A DNA stretch of 64,000 nt from CBDIBC01 sp965276635 (GTDB lineage: Bacteria > Actinomycetota > Acidimicrobiia > Acidimicrobiales > Palsa-688), in assembly GCA_965276635.1 (NCBI GenBank), contig CBDIBC010000005.1, positions 620,001-684,000 of the forward strand, given 5' to 3'. Shown in pieces: positions 40,147-48,570 of the stretch. The translations under genes and the position numbers were made by a program. Below the pieces are notes generated by a model. That model saw only the letters and a program-made list of their open reading frames with translations. It made no database searches and had not been told where the DNA came from. How positions within the stretch are numbered: the first letter of the stretch is position 1; the number at the start of each line of letters is the position of its first letter.

Positions 40147-40898
40147 GCCGCCTCGCCCGACGGGTCGGCGTCGTGGCCGCCGTCACCCTCGGGGTACTCG
40201 TGGCATGGAGCGTCGCCCTTCGCCTCACCGGCACCCCGGCCTACGAGGTGCCCGGCCCGTCGTCGACGCTGCGCACCGTCGTCGACCAGCGCGGGGTGCT
40301 CGCCGGGCACCTGTGGGTGACCCTGCAGGGCGCGGCCATCGGCCTGGCCGTCGCCTGCGTGGTGGCGGCCGTGCTTGGCCTGCTGGTCGCACGGTGGCCG
40401 CACGCCGAGCGCACGCTGCTCGCCTACGCAGTGGTGGTGCGCACCATCCCGCTGGTGGGTATCGCCCCGACCATCACCCTGGTGTTCGGGCGCACCCTCA
40501 CCACGTCGGTGGTGTGCGTCGGGGTGGTGTGCACCTTTCCGCTGATGTTGGCGGTGCTCGCCGGGCTGCGGGCCCTCCCCGTCGAGCTGCGCGAGCTGTT
40601 CGGGGTGTACGACGCCCCGTTCGGCTCGGTGCTGCGCCACGGCCTGATGCCCGCGGCCGCCGGCGCCGTGCTGCTCGGGCTTCGCACCGCCGCACCGTTC
40701 GCGGTGCTCGGCGCGCTGCTCTCGGAGTGGCTTACCGGCATTGACGGGCTCGGCGCGCTGATGGTGTCGGCCGCCGCCAACCGCACCATCGGCCTGCTGT
40801 GGGCGGCCGCCCTGGTCACCACGGTGCTCGGCGTCGTCGTCTACGGCGCCGTCGGCCTCGCCGAGCACGCCGGCCGCCGCGCCGGGCTCGACGCGTGA
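40143..40898 (+). CDS. ABC transporter permease 2
   Basis: The 251-residue permease of the same family as its neighbour has hydrophobic helices and the loop LRELFGVYDAPFGSVLRHGLMPAAAGAVLLGLRTAAPFAVLGALLSEWL. Two different permeases suggest a heterodimeric channel. GTG start inside the preceding stop; stop overlaps the GTG of the aldehyde dehydrogenase. The unbroken chain of overlaps from 38381 to 42385 implies strict co-translation. Confidence 0.9.
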   Translation: MSRLARRVGVVAAVTLGVLVAWSVALRLTGTPAYEVPGPSSTLRTVVDQRGVLAGHLWVTLQGAAIGLAVACVVAAVLGLLVARWPHAERTLLAYAVVVRTIPLVGIAPTITLVFGRTLTTSVVCVGVVCTFPLMLAVLAGLRALPVELRELFGVYDAPFGSVLRHGLMPAAAGAVLLGLRTAAPFAVLGALLSEWLTGIDGLGALMVSAAANRTIGLLWAAALVTTVLGVVVYGAVGLAEHAGRRAGLDA

Positions 40899-42385
40899 GC
40901 GCCACCGCACCGGCGACCCCTGCCGGCACCGCCGAGCGCTCCGACCGGGCCGAGCAGTTCATCGGCGGGCGGTGGGTGCCGACCACCGGCACCGGGCGCG
41001 TCGACGTCATCGATCCCACCACTGAAGCGGTCGTCGGTTCGGTGCCCGCCGGCAGCGCCGGCGACGTCGACGCCGCGGTCGACGCCGCCGTGCAGGCGTG
41101 GCCGGGCTGGGCGGCGACGCCGATCGCCGAGCGCGCCGCGTTGCTCGGAGGTCTCGTCGGCTTGGTCGAGGGCCACATCGACGAGCTGATCACCGCGGTC
41201 GTCGGCGAACTCGGCATCCCGATCGGCACCGCCACCGGCGCCCACGTCGGGCGGTTGGCGGCCAACGTCGCCAACGTGCTCGACCTCGCCGGCGACGTGC
41301 CGGACCCTCGGCGCATCGGCACCTCGCTCGTGGTCGCCGAGCCAGCCGGTGTGGTGGCCAGCATCACCCCCTGGAACTTCCCGTATGCGTTCTTGACCAA
41401 GGCTCTGCCGGCGGTGCTGTCGGGGTCGTGCGTGGTGGCCAAGCCGTCCGAGGTCACCGGGCTGTGCGCCTACCGCATGACCGAGCTGCTCGCGGCGGTC
41501 GGCCTGCCACCGGGGGTCTTCAATGTCGTGATGGGCACGGGCGCGACCACCGGCGCGGCGCTCGCCGGCCACCGTGGGGTCGACGTCGTCGCCTTCACCG
41601 GGTCGCGCCGGGCCGGGGCCGTGGTGCTGCGCGCCGTGGCCGACACGATGGCCCGCCCGCTGCTCGAGCTCGGCGGCAAGTCGGCCGCGCTCGTGCTGCC
41701 CGGCGCACCGTTCGAGCAGGCGGTGCGTGGCACCGTCGCCAGCTGCCTGTTCAACAACGGCCAGGTCTGCGGCGCACAGACCCGCCTGGTCGTGCCCGCC
41801 GCCCGGCTGGCCGAGGCCACCGAGATCGCCGTCGACGAGATGGCCCGGTGGCCGGCCGGCCCCCCTGCCGACCCCGCCACCCGTGTCGGCCCGGTGGCCA
41901 ACGCCGGCCAGCACGCACGGGTGCGCGCCCACATCCGCTCGGCCATCGACCAGGGCGCCACCCTGGCCTGCGGCGGCCCCGACCTGCCGGCGGGCCTCGA
42001 ACGCGGATGGTTCGTGCAACCCACCGTCTTCACCGACGTCGAGCGGTCGATGACCATCGCCACCGAGGAGATCTTCGGGCCGGTGCTGTCGATCCTCGCT
42101 GCCCGCGACACCGACGACGCCGTCACCATCGCCAACCACCCCGACTACGGGCTGTCGGGGGCGGTGTGGGCGGCGACCGACGACGAGGCGGTGGCCGTCG
42201 CGCGCCGCCTGCGCACCGGACAGGTGCAGATCAACCAAGGCCTCTTCAACCTGTTCGCGCCGTTCGGCGGGGTGCGGGGGTCGGGGTTCGGCAGGGAGAA
42301 CGGGCCGGTCGGCTTCGCCGAGTTGCACGAGCTCAAGTCGCTGCAGCTGCCCATGGATTCGACGTTGCTGCCACCGCTACCGTGA
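40895..42385 (+). CDS. NAD(P)-dependent aldehyde dehydrogenase
   Basis: The 496-residue enzyme has the full set: TPWNFPY (oxyanion Asn), KPSEVTGL (NAD-binding Lys), FTGSRRAG, LELGGKSA (general-base Glu) and NNGQVCGAQTR with catalytic Cys near 292, plus EEIFGPVLSI and a GF GREN-like C-terminal segment. It oxidises an aldehyde to the acid, and fits after a hydroxylating oxygenase that makes an alcohol and then an aldehyde. GTG 40895 overlaps the permease stop. Confidence 0.93.
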   Translation: MSATAPATPAGTAERSDRAEQFIGGRWVPTTGTGRVDVIDPTTEAVVGSVPAGSAGDVDAAVDAAVQAWPGWAATPIAERAALLGGLVGLVEGHIDELITAVVGELGIPIGTATGAHVGRLAANVANVLDLAGDVPDPRRIGTSLVVAEPAGVVASITPWNFPYAFLTKALPAVLSGSCVVAKPSEVTGLCAYRMTELLAAVGLPPGVFNVVMGTGATTGAALAGHRGVDVVAFTGSRRAGAVVLRAVADTMARPLLELGGKSAALVLPGAPFEQAVRGTVASCLFNNGQVCGAQTRLVVPAARLAEATEIAVDEMARWPAGPPADPATRVGPVANAGQHARVRAHIRSAIDQGATLACGGPDLPAGLERGWFVQPTVFTDVERSMTIATEEIFGPVLSILAARDTDDAVTIANHPDYGLSGAVWAATDDEAVAVARRLRTGQVQINQGLFNLFAPFGGVRGSGFGRENGPVGFAELHELKSLQLPMDSTLLPPLP

Positions 42386-42459
42386 GGTGCCGGCCGGTCG
42401 GTCGGCCCAGCCGATCGCAGCGCCCGGCAGCCCGCCGGCCCGCCCCCACCCGGAGGATC

Positions 42460-43131
42460 ATGCCCCAAGCCGCCGTGTCAGGACACCGGGTCTACGCAGA
42501 GCTGCGCCGGGCGTTGCTGCGCGGCGACCTGCACGCCGGTGACCGCATGGTCGAGAACGACCTGGCCGCCACCCTGCAGGTAAGCCGCACCCCCGTGCGA
42601 GAGGCGTTGCGCCGCCTCGAGGGTGACGGGCTGGTGCGCCGCCTCGACAACGGCAGCGTGGTGGTGGCGGTCGTCGACGACGACGACATCGACGAGCTCG
42701 CCGCCGTGCGCGCCGAGATCGACACCCTGGCCGCCCGCCAGGCGATGGAACGGGCCACCGACGACGACTGGGCCCGCCTCGCCGCCCTCGCCGACGACCT
42801 CGCTGCGGTGACCCCCGGCGACGCCGACCGCCACCACGACGCCCACCAGGCCTTCCACCGGGCGCTGTTCGCCGTGGCGTTCAGGCCCCGGATGCTGGCA
42901 GTGCTGGACAACCACGTGCTGCAGCACCTCGAGCTGACCCAGATGCTCGGCCCAGTGCCCGCACCTGACCCTGCGGGTTCGGCCGACCGCCACCGCGAGC
43001 TGCTCGCGGCGCTCCGCAGCGGCGAGCGGGCCCGCGCAGAGGAGGTCGCCCGGGCCCACGCCCGGCTCAACACCCCCGCTGCGCACGAGATGCTGCAGCG
43101 CTCGCGCCGCAGTGCCGGGGCGGGCACGTGA
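42460..43131 (+). CDS. GntR-family regulator (FCD subfamily)
   Basis: The 223-residue protein has an N-terminal winged HTH (VYAELRRALLRGDLHAGDRMVENDLAATLQVSRTPVREALRRLEGDGLVRRL) and a helical FCD domain with likely metal ligands (DRHHDAHQAFHRALF and ADRHRELLAAL). FCD members bind organic acids. GGAGG lies just before ATG 42460. Its likely targets are the TTGTATACAA-type sites at 33823 and 34974, which would switch both arms of the cluster. Confidence 0.92.
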   Translation: MPQAAVSGHRVYAELRRALLRGDLHAGDRMVENDLAATLQVSRTPVREALRRLEGDGLVRRLDNGSVVVAVVDDDDIDELAAVRAEIDTLAARQAMERATDDDWARLAALADDLAAVTPGDADRHHDAHQAFHRALFAVAFRPRMLAVLDNHVLQHLELTQMLGPVPAPDPAGSADRHRELLAALRSGERARAEEVARAHARLNTPAAHEMLQRSRRSAGAGT

Positions 43132-44510
43132 CCGAACTGACCGTCAGGGGCGCTACGGTGCTCACCCCGGCCGGGCCGGCGCGCGCCGACATCGCCGTCG
43201 ACGGCGGTCGCATCACCGCTATGGCCGCCACCCTCGCCCCCGGCGCGCGCGACGTCGACGCCACCGGCCTGCTGGTGCTGCCGGGGCTGGTCGACATCCA
43301 CGTGCACTTCCGCGAGCCGGGGATGACCGAGAAGGAAGATTTCGCCACCGGCACCGACGCCGCCGCAGCCGGCGGTGTCACCACCGTGTTCGACATGCCC
43401 AACACCGTGCCGGCGACCGCCACTGGCGAGCTGCTCGACGCAAAGCGGGCGCTCGTCGAAGGCAAGGCCCGGGTCGACTTCGGCCTGTACGGGCTGTTCT
43501 CCGAGCAGATCGTCGAACGCGTCGCCGGGCTCGCCGCCGCAGGGGTCGCGGGGTTGAAGCTGTTCATGGGCCAGACCACCGGCGACAACGTGTGCCCAGA
43601 AGACGACGTGGTGCTCGAGGGCCTCACCGCCGCCGCGGCCCACGGCCTGCTCGTCGGGGTGCACGCCGAGAACGAGCGGGCCCGGCGGGTGCTTGCCGCC
43701 CGACTGGTGGCCGAGGGCCGCACTGACCCCGCCGCCCACCTGGCGTCACGCCCGGCGACGATCGAGGCCGAGGCCGTGGCGCGCATCTGCCGGTTGGCCC
43801 GCCTCGCCGGCGCCCGCATCCACATCCACCACCTGTCGTCGGCCGAGGGCCTCGACGAGGTCGAACGGGCCCGGCGGCTCGGCACCGAGGTTAGCTGCGA
43901 AGCGCTGGTGGGCCACTTGCTGCTCGACGAGTCGGCCTACGCGACCCTCGGCAACCTGGTGAAGCTCAACCCGCCGATCCGCCCGGCGACCGACGTGGCG
44001 GCGCTGTGGGCCGGCATGCGCAGGGGGGCGATCGACGCCATCGCCACCGACCACGCGCCCCACGAGCCGGCCGGGCAGGCCGAGCCCGACGTGTGGCGCG
44101 CCACCGCCGGCTTCATCGGTGTCGAGACGATGCTGCCGTTGCTGCTCACCGAGGTCGACCGTGGCCGGCTGGGTCTCGCCGAACTGGTCGAACGGTGCTG
44201 CCGGCGTCCCGCCCACCTGCTCGGGGTCGGCGACCGCAAGGGCGCGCTCGCAGTCGGCCACGACGCCGACCTGGTGCTCGTCGACCCCACCGCCGCCGGC
44301 CAGGTCAATGGCGCCGGGCTGCACTCCCGCCACCCGGTGACACCGTACGAGGGATGGTCGACGATGGGTGCGGTGGTCTCGACCTACGTCCGCGGCACCG
44401 CAGTGTTCGAGGAAGGGCACCTCACGCCCGAACGCCCCGGCAACCTGACCGTGCCGGTGCGCCGCCCGGCCGTCGTGGTCCGGCCGGCCGTGATGGGAGC
44501 GGGCGTGTGA
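43128..44510 (+). CDS. Dihydroorotase/allantoinase-type cyclic amidohydrolase
   Basis: The 460-residue enzyme has VDIHVHFREPGMTEKEDF (metal HxH plus substrate Arg), the Lys to be carboxylated in GLKLFMGQTTG (about 142), the HIHHLSS His and the DHAPH catalytic Asp. It belongs to the DHOase/allantoinase group that hydrolyses cyclic amides. Being in a catabolic cluster with importer and oxygenases, it is unlikely to be the biosynthetic PyrC. GTG 43128 overlaps the GntR stop; its own stop overlaps the next GTG. Confidence 0.9.
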   Translation: MTELTVRGATVLTPAGPARADIAVDGGRITAMAATLAPGARDVDATGLLVLPGLVDIHVHFREPGMTEKEDFATGTDAAAAGGVTTVFDMPNTVPATATGELLDAKRALVEGKARVDFGLYGLFSEQIVERVAGLAAAGVAGLKLFMGQTTGDNVCPEDDVVLEGLTAAAAHGLLVGVHAENERARRVLAARLVAEGRTDPAAHLASRPATIEAEAVARICRLARLAGARIHIHHLSSAEGLDEVERARRLGTEVSCEALVGHLLLDESAYATLGNLVKLNPPIRPATDVAALWAGMRRGAIDAIATDHAPHEPAGQAEPDVWRATAGFIGVETMLPLLLTEVDRGRLGLAELVERCCRRPAHLLGVGDRKGALAVGHDADLVLVDPTAAGQVNGAGLHSRHPVTPYEGWSTMGAVVSTYVRGTAVFEEGHLTPERPGNLTVPVRRPAVVVRPAVMGAGV

Positions 44511-45304
44511 GCGGGCCTCTCGACGACTTCGCCGCAGAACTGGCCGGCCTCGACGGAGGCCCCCCGCCGGGGGAGGTCGTGGTGGCCGGCACCGGCACCA
44601 TCGCCCCGAAGGCGGTGGCGAGCCCGGCCCTCCACCGGTCCATGGCCGCGGCCGGCGTCGACAGCGCCGCCGGTACCGCGCACCCCGATCTGGGCGCGCT
44701 GCTCGCCGACCCGGTGTGGCGGTTGGCGCTGGTGCTCAGCCCCCACAAGACCGCAGCGGCCGCCGTGGCCGGGCTGACACCGACCGCGAAAGAGACGGGC
44801 GTGGTCGACACGCTGCTGCGTTCCGGCGACCGCACCGTCGGCATCAACACCAACACCTTCGCCGCGGGCCACGCGCTCGCCGAGGCAGCGTGCGGGCGCT
44901 CGAAGCCGACGGTGCTGGTGGTGGGCACCGGTGCTTCGGCGCGCTCGGTGCTCACCGCAGCCGGGCGCTGGCTGCCCGACGCACTGGTCGTGCTCACAGG
45001 CAGACGCCACGGCGCCGTCGCCGCCCTCGCCGAGGCCACCGGTGCGGGGATCTGGGCCGGCGATGCGGCCGCAGACGTGGTGGTCAACGCCACCACCTGG
45101 GGCGAGACGGCCGAGTCAGAAGCCGCCCCCTACCCCGTCGACCTGGCCGAAGTGCTCGCCCCCGGCGGCCGGCTCTTCGACCTCAACAACCGGGTCGGCG
45201 CGCTAATGACCACCGCGCTCGGCCTCGGCGCAATGGTCGTGCCCGGCTTGGTGATGCAACACGCCGTGCACCGCCTCAGAGCTGCAGTGGCAGCCGGCGC
45301 ATAG
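44507..45304 (+). CDS. Shikimate-dehydrogenase-like oxidoreductase, atypical active site
   Basis: The 265-residue protein has the shikimate dehydrogenase layout: LVLSPHKTAAAAVAG (with the catalytic Lys), INTNTF, the NADP loop VVGTGASARSVLTAAG and VVVNATTWGE. The motif GxNTD is changed to INTN, so the usual catalytic Asp is Asn. It is the last gene of the GntR-dihydroorotase chain (GTG in the preceding stop). It probably reduces or binds an intermediate of the cluster rather than shikimate (inference). Confidence 0.75.
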   Translation: MSGPLDDFAAELAGLDGGPPPGEVVVAGTGTIAPKAVASPALHRSMAAAGVDSAAGTAHPDLGALLADPVWRLALVLSPHKTAAAAVAGLTPTAKETGVVDTLLRSGDRTVGINTNTFAAGHALAEAACGRSKPTVLVVGTGASARSVLTAAGRWLPDALVVLTGRRHGAVAALAEATGAGIWAGDAAADVVVNATTWGETAESEAAPYPVDLAEVLAPGGRLFDLNNRVGALMTTALGLGAMVVPGLVMQHAVHRLRAAVAAGA

Positions 45305-46004
45305 CCGGGTACACCGTTGTGCGTTGGCCCAGGGCTGCTCTGCGGCCCACGCGCGGAGCCGGATCTCGCTCTTCGTCCGCTCCACGTTGATGGCGGTACG
45401 CACGAGGGTGCGAAGGCCGCCGGTCGATCGCCGGGCCCCGCCGTCCCGAAGCCACGCCGTGCGGCACTCGCGGCCTGCACTCGTCCGTAGACGCCCGGGA
45501 CGGACGGTGTCACAGGCCGTCGCTACCGTCGGAGACATGCAGGTGGCAGCCGACGTGAGGTGGGCGCAGGCGGTGAGCGCCATCGCCGCCAGCGTGCAGG
45601 CGGTCGTGACAGCGACGGCCGGGGTCATCGCCTACCGGGCCTACGGGGTCACCCGTCAGTCGTCGCTGCAGGGGCGGGTGGCGCGCCTCGAGTGCGGTGC
45701 TCGTCGATGCATCATCCGAATGTGGCCAACGTCAGTGAGGGTAGCGCCGAAGAGCTGAGGCGCTCCCTCTGCTGCCGACGCGCCTGCGCAGCGCAGAACG
45801 TCCGATCCACCGGCGGCTCGGCGGAGCGCATATCGGCACCTATGGGGCCCCCGCGGCCGTCCCCGAGTTGGCGGGAAAGCGCCGGTTCGGAGCTGATGTC
45901 CCGAATCGGTTGAGCGGCACCCCACCGTCAATTTTGGAGGTGCATGTCCCAGCTGGGCGCACGCCGGACCGCAACCCGGGGGGAGCGCTGAACAGTATCC
46001 CGGG
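45305..46004. other. Mostly gene-free stretch after the metabolic cluster
   Basis: About 700 bases with one weak small ORF (45537-45758, listed). I see no repeat, tRNA or strong hairpin. It marks the transition from the metabolic cluster to element remnants. Confidence 0.5.
45537..45758 (+). CDS. Possible small membrane protein
   Basis: A 73-residue ORF starts ATG 45537 and reads VRWAQAVSAIAASVQAVVTATAGVIAYRAYGV, one hydrophobic helix followed by a polar tail. Such openings occur in small actinobacterial membrane proteins, but the tail looks random, so it may be a truncated gene. Function unknown. Confidence 0.3.
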   Translation: MQVAADVRWAQAVSAIAASVQAVVTATAGVIAYRAYGVTRQSSLQGRVARLECGARRCIIRMWPTSVRVAPKS

Positions 46005-46560
46005 CTAGTCCTGGGGAGTCGTGCGGGCCTGTCCGTCACTGGCGGTGACGAGCGCTGTCGGTGCGGCGTGGGCTGGGGGGCTGCTGGTGCGGGTGCGGCT
46101 GGCGCCGCCGGTGGCGTGGCGGTGCGCATCCGGGCCGTGGTAGTCGACGCAAAGTACGGTGGCGTCATCGCGAAGGCGTCCGCCGGTGGCGGTCAGGACG
46201 CTGCGGGCGAGTTCCTGGACGACTTGGCGGGGGTGCCGGCCGACGTCGGCGGCCAGGATCGCTTCGATGTCGACCAGCGCGGCGCGTCGTTCGAGGTAGC
46301 CGTCGGTGACCATCACGAGGGGTTCACCGGCTTGGAGGCGGAACGTGTCGGCCTGGGAGGCGTTGGCTCCGACGCCGAGCGGCGGCTGGACGGACAACTC
46401 GACGGTCTCGGCGTGGCCGTGGCGGACGAGGTAGGGGGCGGGGTGGCCGGCGTTGACGATCTCGACGGTCCCGTCGGCTAGCCCCACCGCACCGTCGGCT
46501 CCGAACCGGCATCGCTCGGCGCCACCAGGGCCGAGACGATAGGCGAGCCGATTAGCGTTC
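46005..46560 (-). pseudogene. PP2C/SpoIIE-type phosphatase, C-terminal fragment
   Basis: The frame reads DGTVEIVNAGHPAPYLVRHGHAETVEL..QPPLGVGA, then LVMVTDGYLERR and RLRDDATVLCVDY, the second half of the PP2C-type domain with its last metal Asp residues (TDG, DD). These phosphatases act in partner-switching regulation of sigma factors. The front with the first metal Asp is missing and the upstream 50 residues are not homologous, so it is a remnant. The C-terminal tail is Thr/Ser/Pro-rich. Confidence 0.65.
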
Positions 46561-46703
46561 GGCGTCTCCGGAGCCTTCCCGACCACCACTGAATGTGGTC
46601 GCGGGGACCGGCGGCTTCCTGGCCGTCTACGGGCAGTTCCTGCTGGCCGCCGACCACTCGGGGCCGATGGCTCCGAGCGTCGTTGGGTAGGGCAGCTGCA
46701 TGG

Positions 46704-46731
46704 CGCTGCATAGGGCATGCCCTGTGCAGCG
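46704..46731. repeat. 28-bp near-perfect palindrome with a third arm copy nearby
   Basis: Arms CGCTGCATAGGGCA and TGCCCTGTGCAGCG pair except at one position. The same arm in inverse form, GCCCTATGCAGCAG, is at 46806-46819. No gene covers it. It may be a fragment of an unknown small mobile repeat. Confidence 0.7.
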
Positions 46732-46853
46732 CTCGAACGCCGCCGACCTCGATGCGCGAAACCGCAGCGTGCCGGCCCGCCCGTGCCGTGGCGCGGCGCC
46801 TTTTTGCCCTATGCAGCAGTTGAGTAGGACCCCACAAACTCGCCCCATAAACG

Positions 46854-46890
46854 ACAGGCCGCCGACCAAACATGCTGGTCAGCGGCCTGT
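46854..46890 (-). terminator. Hairpin beside the second attachment repeat
   Basis: Arms ACAGGCCGC/GCGGCCTGT, one mismatch, then GACCA/TGGTC around a seven-base loop. Strong enough to terminate. It occupies the place of the tRNA terminator at 59123, so it may be the terminator of an earlier tRNA junction. It contains AAACATGCTGGTCAG, also present near 28199. Confidence 0.55.
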
Positions 46891-46926
46891 GCATACGCAA
46901 ACTGGCGCGAGAAACGCCCGTACTTG

Positions 46927-46969
46927 GTGGCGGGGGTTGGATTTGAACCAACGACCTTCGGGTTATGAG
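46927..46969 (-). repeat. Attachment repeat, left boundary of the defence island
   Basis: A 43-bp copy, identical to 59163-59205 and 24702-24744. With the tRNA copy at the right it bounds a 12.2-kb island carrying its own excisionase and integrase. No tRNA 5' half is present. Confidence 0.92.
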
Positions 46970-47075
46970 GACGTTGATCCGATTCGGGCTCGTGTTGACT
47001 GGTCGCATCCCCGCTGGTCAGAGCGCTGCAGCCTAGGGCTCATCCGGCTCCAACGTTGGGTGTCCGTGGCGGCGC

Positions 47076-47095
47076 GTTTGACGCAGGTTTGACGG
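47076..47095. repeat. Double GTTTGAC site, left end of the defence island
   Basis: GTTTGACGCAG followed by GTTTGACGG, 107 bp inside the attachment repeat, the same distance as 24851 from 24744. Candidate integrase arm site. Confidence 0.6.
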
Positions 47096-47102
47096 AGCCC
47101 GA

Positions 47103-47522
47103 TCATCTCGTGCTACTCGCCAGCGCCAGGCCGTGACGCTCGGACCGCGGCGAGCGCGCGCCGGCGGCTTGGAGCACTCGTCGAGCTTCGTCCTCGCTGA
47201 CGGCCTCGTGATCGGTGGGGTACCGGCCGTCGATCGTCCAAGGGTTCAGGATGTTGAGATCTTCCGTAGCAAACGTCTGCCGATCCTCCTCGGGAAGGTC
47301 CCGGACGAGCTGGACGAGGTTGTGGATCTTCCCGACCGGGACCGCACGCTGGGTCTGTAGCGACTTGATCGCCTTCTCGACTGCCATATGGGAGTGGAAG
47401 CACGCGACTCGTGCCGCCAAGTCCGGATCGGACGCGATTCGAGCTGCGACAGCCAGCTCCTCCTCCGCCTCTCGCATCCAGCGGTCCGCTTCCGCCAGAT
47501 CATCAGGCGACGGATCGCTCAT
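47103..47522 (-). CDS. HEPN-domain toxin of an MNT/HEPN pair
   Basis: The 139-residue protein has the HEPN pattern: EADRWMREAEEELAVAARIASDPD...ARVACFHSHMAVEKAIKSLQTQRAV...KIHNLVQLVRDLP. The usual ribonuclease R-x4-H motif is not clear, so its activity is not certain. ATG 47522 overlaps the MNT gene end by 20 bases, the normal order (antitoxin MNT then toxin HEPN). First gene from the island's left end. Confidence 0.8.
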   Translation of the reverse strand: MSDPSPDDLAEADRWMREAEEELAVAARIASDPDLAARVACFHSHMAVEKAIKSLQTQRAVPVGKIHNLVQLVRDLPEEDRQTFATEDLNILNPWTIDGRYPTDHEAVSEDEARRVLQAAGARSPRSERHGLALASSTR

Positions 47523-47895
47523 GTACGACCACCCCCTCACGAGAAGGCCAGTAGGCAATCGTCCCGTTCACGTCCTTCTTCGCTTCGAATTCGGCGACGT
47601 CCATGACGAAGATGTCGAAGGGTACCGGTGCAGTGATCGACGCCATCAGCTTCGCGTGCAGCTCCCTACGATGGGCCCGCTCCAGGTGGTCAAACACCAC
47701 CATGAGGTCTAAGTCGCTCTCATCATTCTCCTCGCCGCGAGCGACCGAGCCGAACAGAATGACTCGTCGAGGGCTAAATCCATCGACGATCTCTTCAACG
47801 ATTCGGGGAACCCAGTCCCGAATGGACACGCTCCGATCGTCGCCGAGGAGAGGCGCTCTACCGCTTTCCCTTCGCTCGGAGCGCTCGGCCGGCAT
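47503..47895 (-). CDS. MNT-type minimal nucleotidyltransferase (antitoxin)
   Basis: The 130-residue protein contains the nucleotidyltransferase signature RRVILFGSVARGEENDESDLDLMVVFD. MNT antitoxins inactivate HEPN toxins by attaching nucleotides to them. ATG 47895 follows directly on the TAG of the preceding gene, with GAGGGGGGC upstream; a GTG at 47829 would remove a poorly conserved front. Forms an operon with the HEPN gene and the small gene before it. Confidence 0.85.
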   Translation of the reverse strand: MPAERSERRESGRAPLLGDDRSVSIRDWVPRIVEEIVDGFSPRRVILFGSVARGEENDESDLDLMVVFDHLERAHRRELHAKLMASITAPVPFDIFVMDVAEFEAKKDVNGTIAYWPSREGVVVHERSVA

Positions 47896-48138
47896 CTATG
47901 AGCCCCCCTCGGGCGCTCTTTCGTCAGGCCATGATGAGCCCAAGGATCCCCATCGGCTGAGAACATACTCCTCGCGCTCGACGGCGGCGTGCGTCCTGGT
48001 CCCGTTGGCGACGCGCTCGAAGAACTCGGTCCGGGTCTCCTTTGGGCCGCCCGGCTTCTGGTAGATCACCCTCTGAATGTCCGACCGCTGCGTCAACTTC
48101 TCGTCCATGGCGTCGTAGAACACCCGGTCCTCGACCAC
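47896..48138 (-). CDS. Small unknown protein upstream of the MNT/HEPN pair
   Basis: An 80-residue ORF with GTG 48138: EDRVFYDAMDEKLTQRSDIQRVIYQKPGGPKETRTEFFERVANG... It ends TAG immediately before the MNT ATG, which supports real coding. No domain recognised. The acidic/basic mix and aromatic residues are protein-like. It may be a third component of the MNT/HEPN operon or a remnant of a larger gene. Confidence 0.4.
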   Translation of the reverse strand: MVEDRVFYDAMDEKLTQRSDIQRVIYQKPGGPKETRTEFFERVANGTRTHAAVEREEYVLSRWGSLGSSWPDERAPEGGS

Positions 48139-48305
48139 GGGTCGTCACTGAAATTCCACGAAACTCGGGATATCTTCCTCGCCAGCAGGGGCTTGGGCCA
48201 GCAGCCTGAGAGGTCCCTTAAGCGCAATGGCTCAGCGCTAACAAGCAAGGGGCGGGTGTCGCTGAGCCTGCGGCTGCGACCGGGCAGAGCCTCACCCCCG
48301 GGGCT

Positions 48306-48566
48306 TCATGCGCTCTCCCGCAGCGCCTCCGCCACTGCCGCAGCCCTTGCGGCGCCCTTCCTTCCAGCCTCCATAAGGCGTCCCGAGGCGACGGCCGCTC
48401 TGCCTGCGATCGCGCCACCACGCTTCTTAGCATCGAGTGATTGCATGGAGTTCAGCCGGCTCGCCTCGCCGGCTCTCATATGAAGCAGTTGATGCTCCTT
48501 GTCGACATATCTCTTGCTCGACTTGATCGTCTGACCGCAACCACACTTACATAGCCGTCCGGACAT
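48306..48566 (-). CDS. Small cysteine-rich protein of unknown function
   Basis: An 86-residue protein starting MSGRLCKCGCGQTIKSSKRYVDKEHQLLHMRAG. The CKCGCGQ cluster with later His residues looks like a small zinc-binding unit of a kind seen in phage and island proteins. The C-terminal half is basic and Ala-rich (RGGAIAGRAAVASGRLMEAGRKGAARAA), suited to nucleic-acid binding. ATG 48566, four bases after the next upstream gene's stop, so they form one operon. Confidence 0.5.
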   Translation of the reverse strand: MSGRLCKCGCGQTIKSSKRYVDKEHQLLHMRAGEASRLNSMQSLDAKKRGGAIAGRAAVASGRLMEAGRKGAARAAAVAEALRESA

Positions 48567-48570
48567 GTCG

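Noticed and set aside
40841..42328. 495-codon minus-strand ORF
   Set aside because: Shadow of the aldehyde dehydrogenase gene; no conserved motif.
46920..47092. ORF containing WWRGLDLNQRPSGYE (and similar ORFs over 24702-24750 and 59173-59220)
   Set aside because: These are translations of the strand opposite the tRNA-fMet sequence, a well-known artefact; the repeats are tRNA-derived attachment sites.
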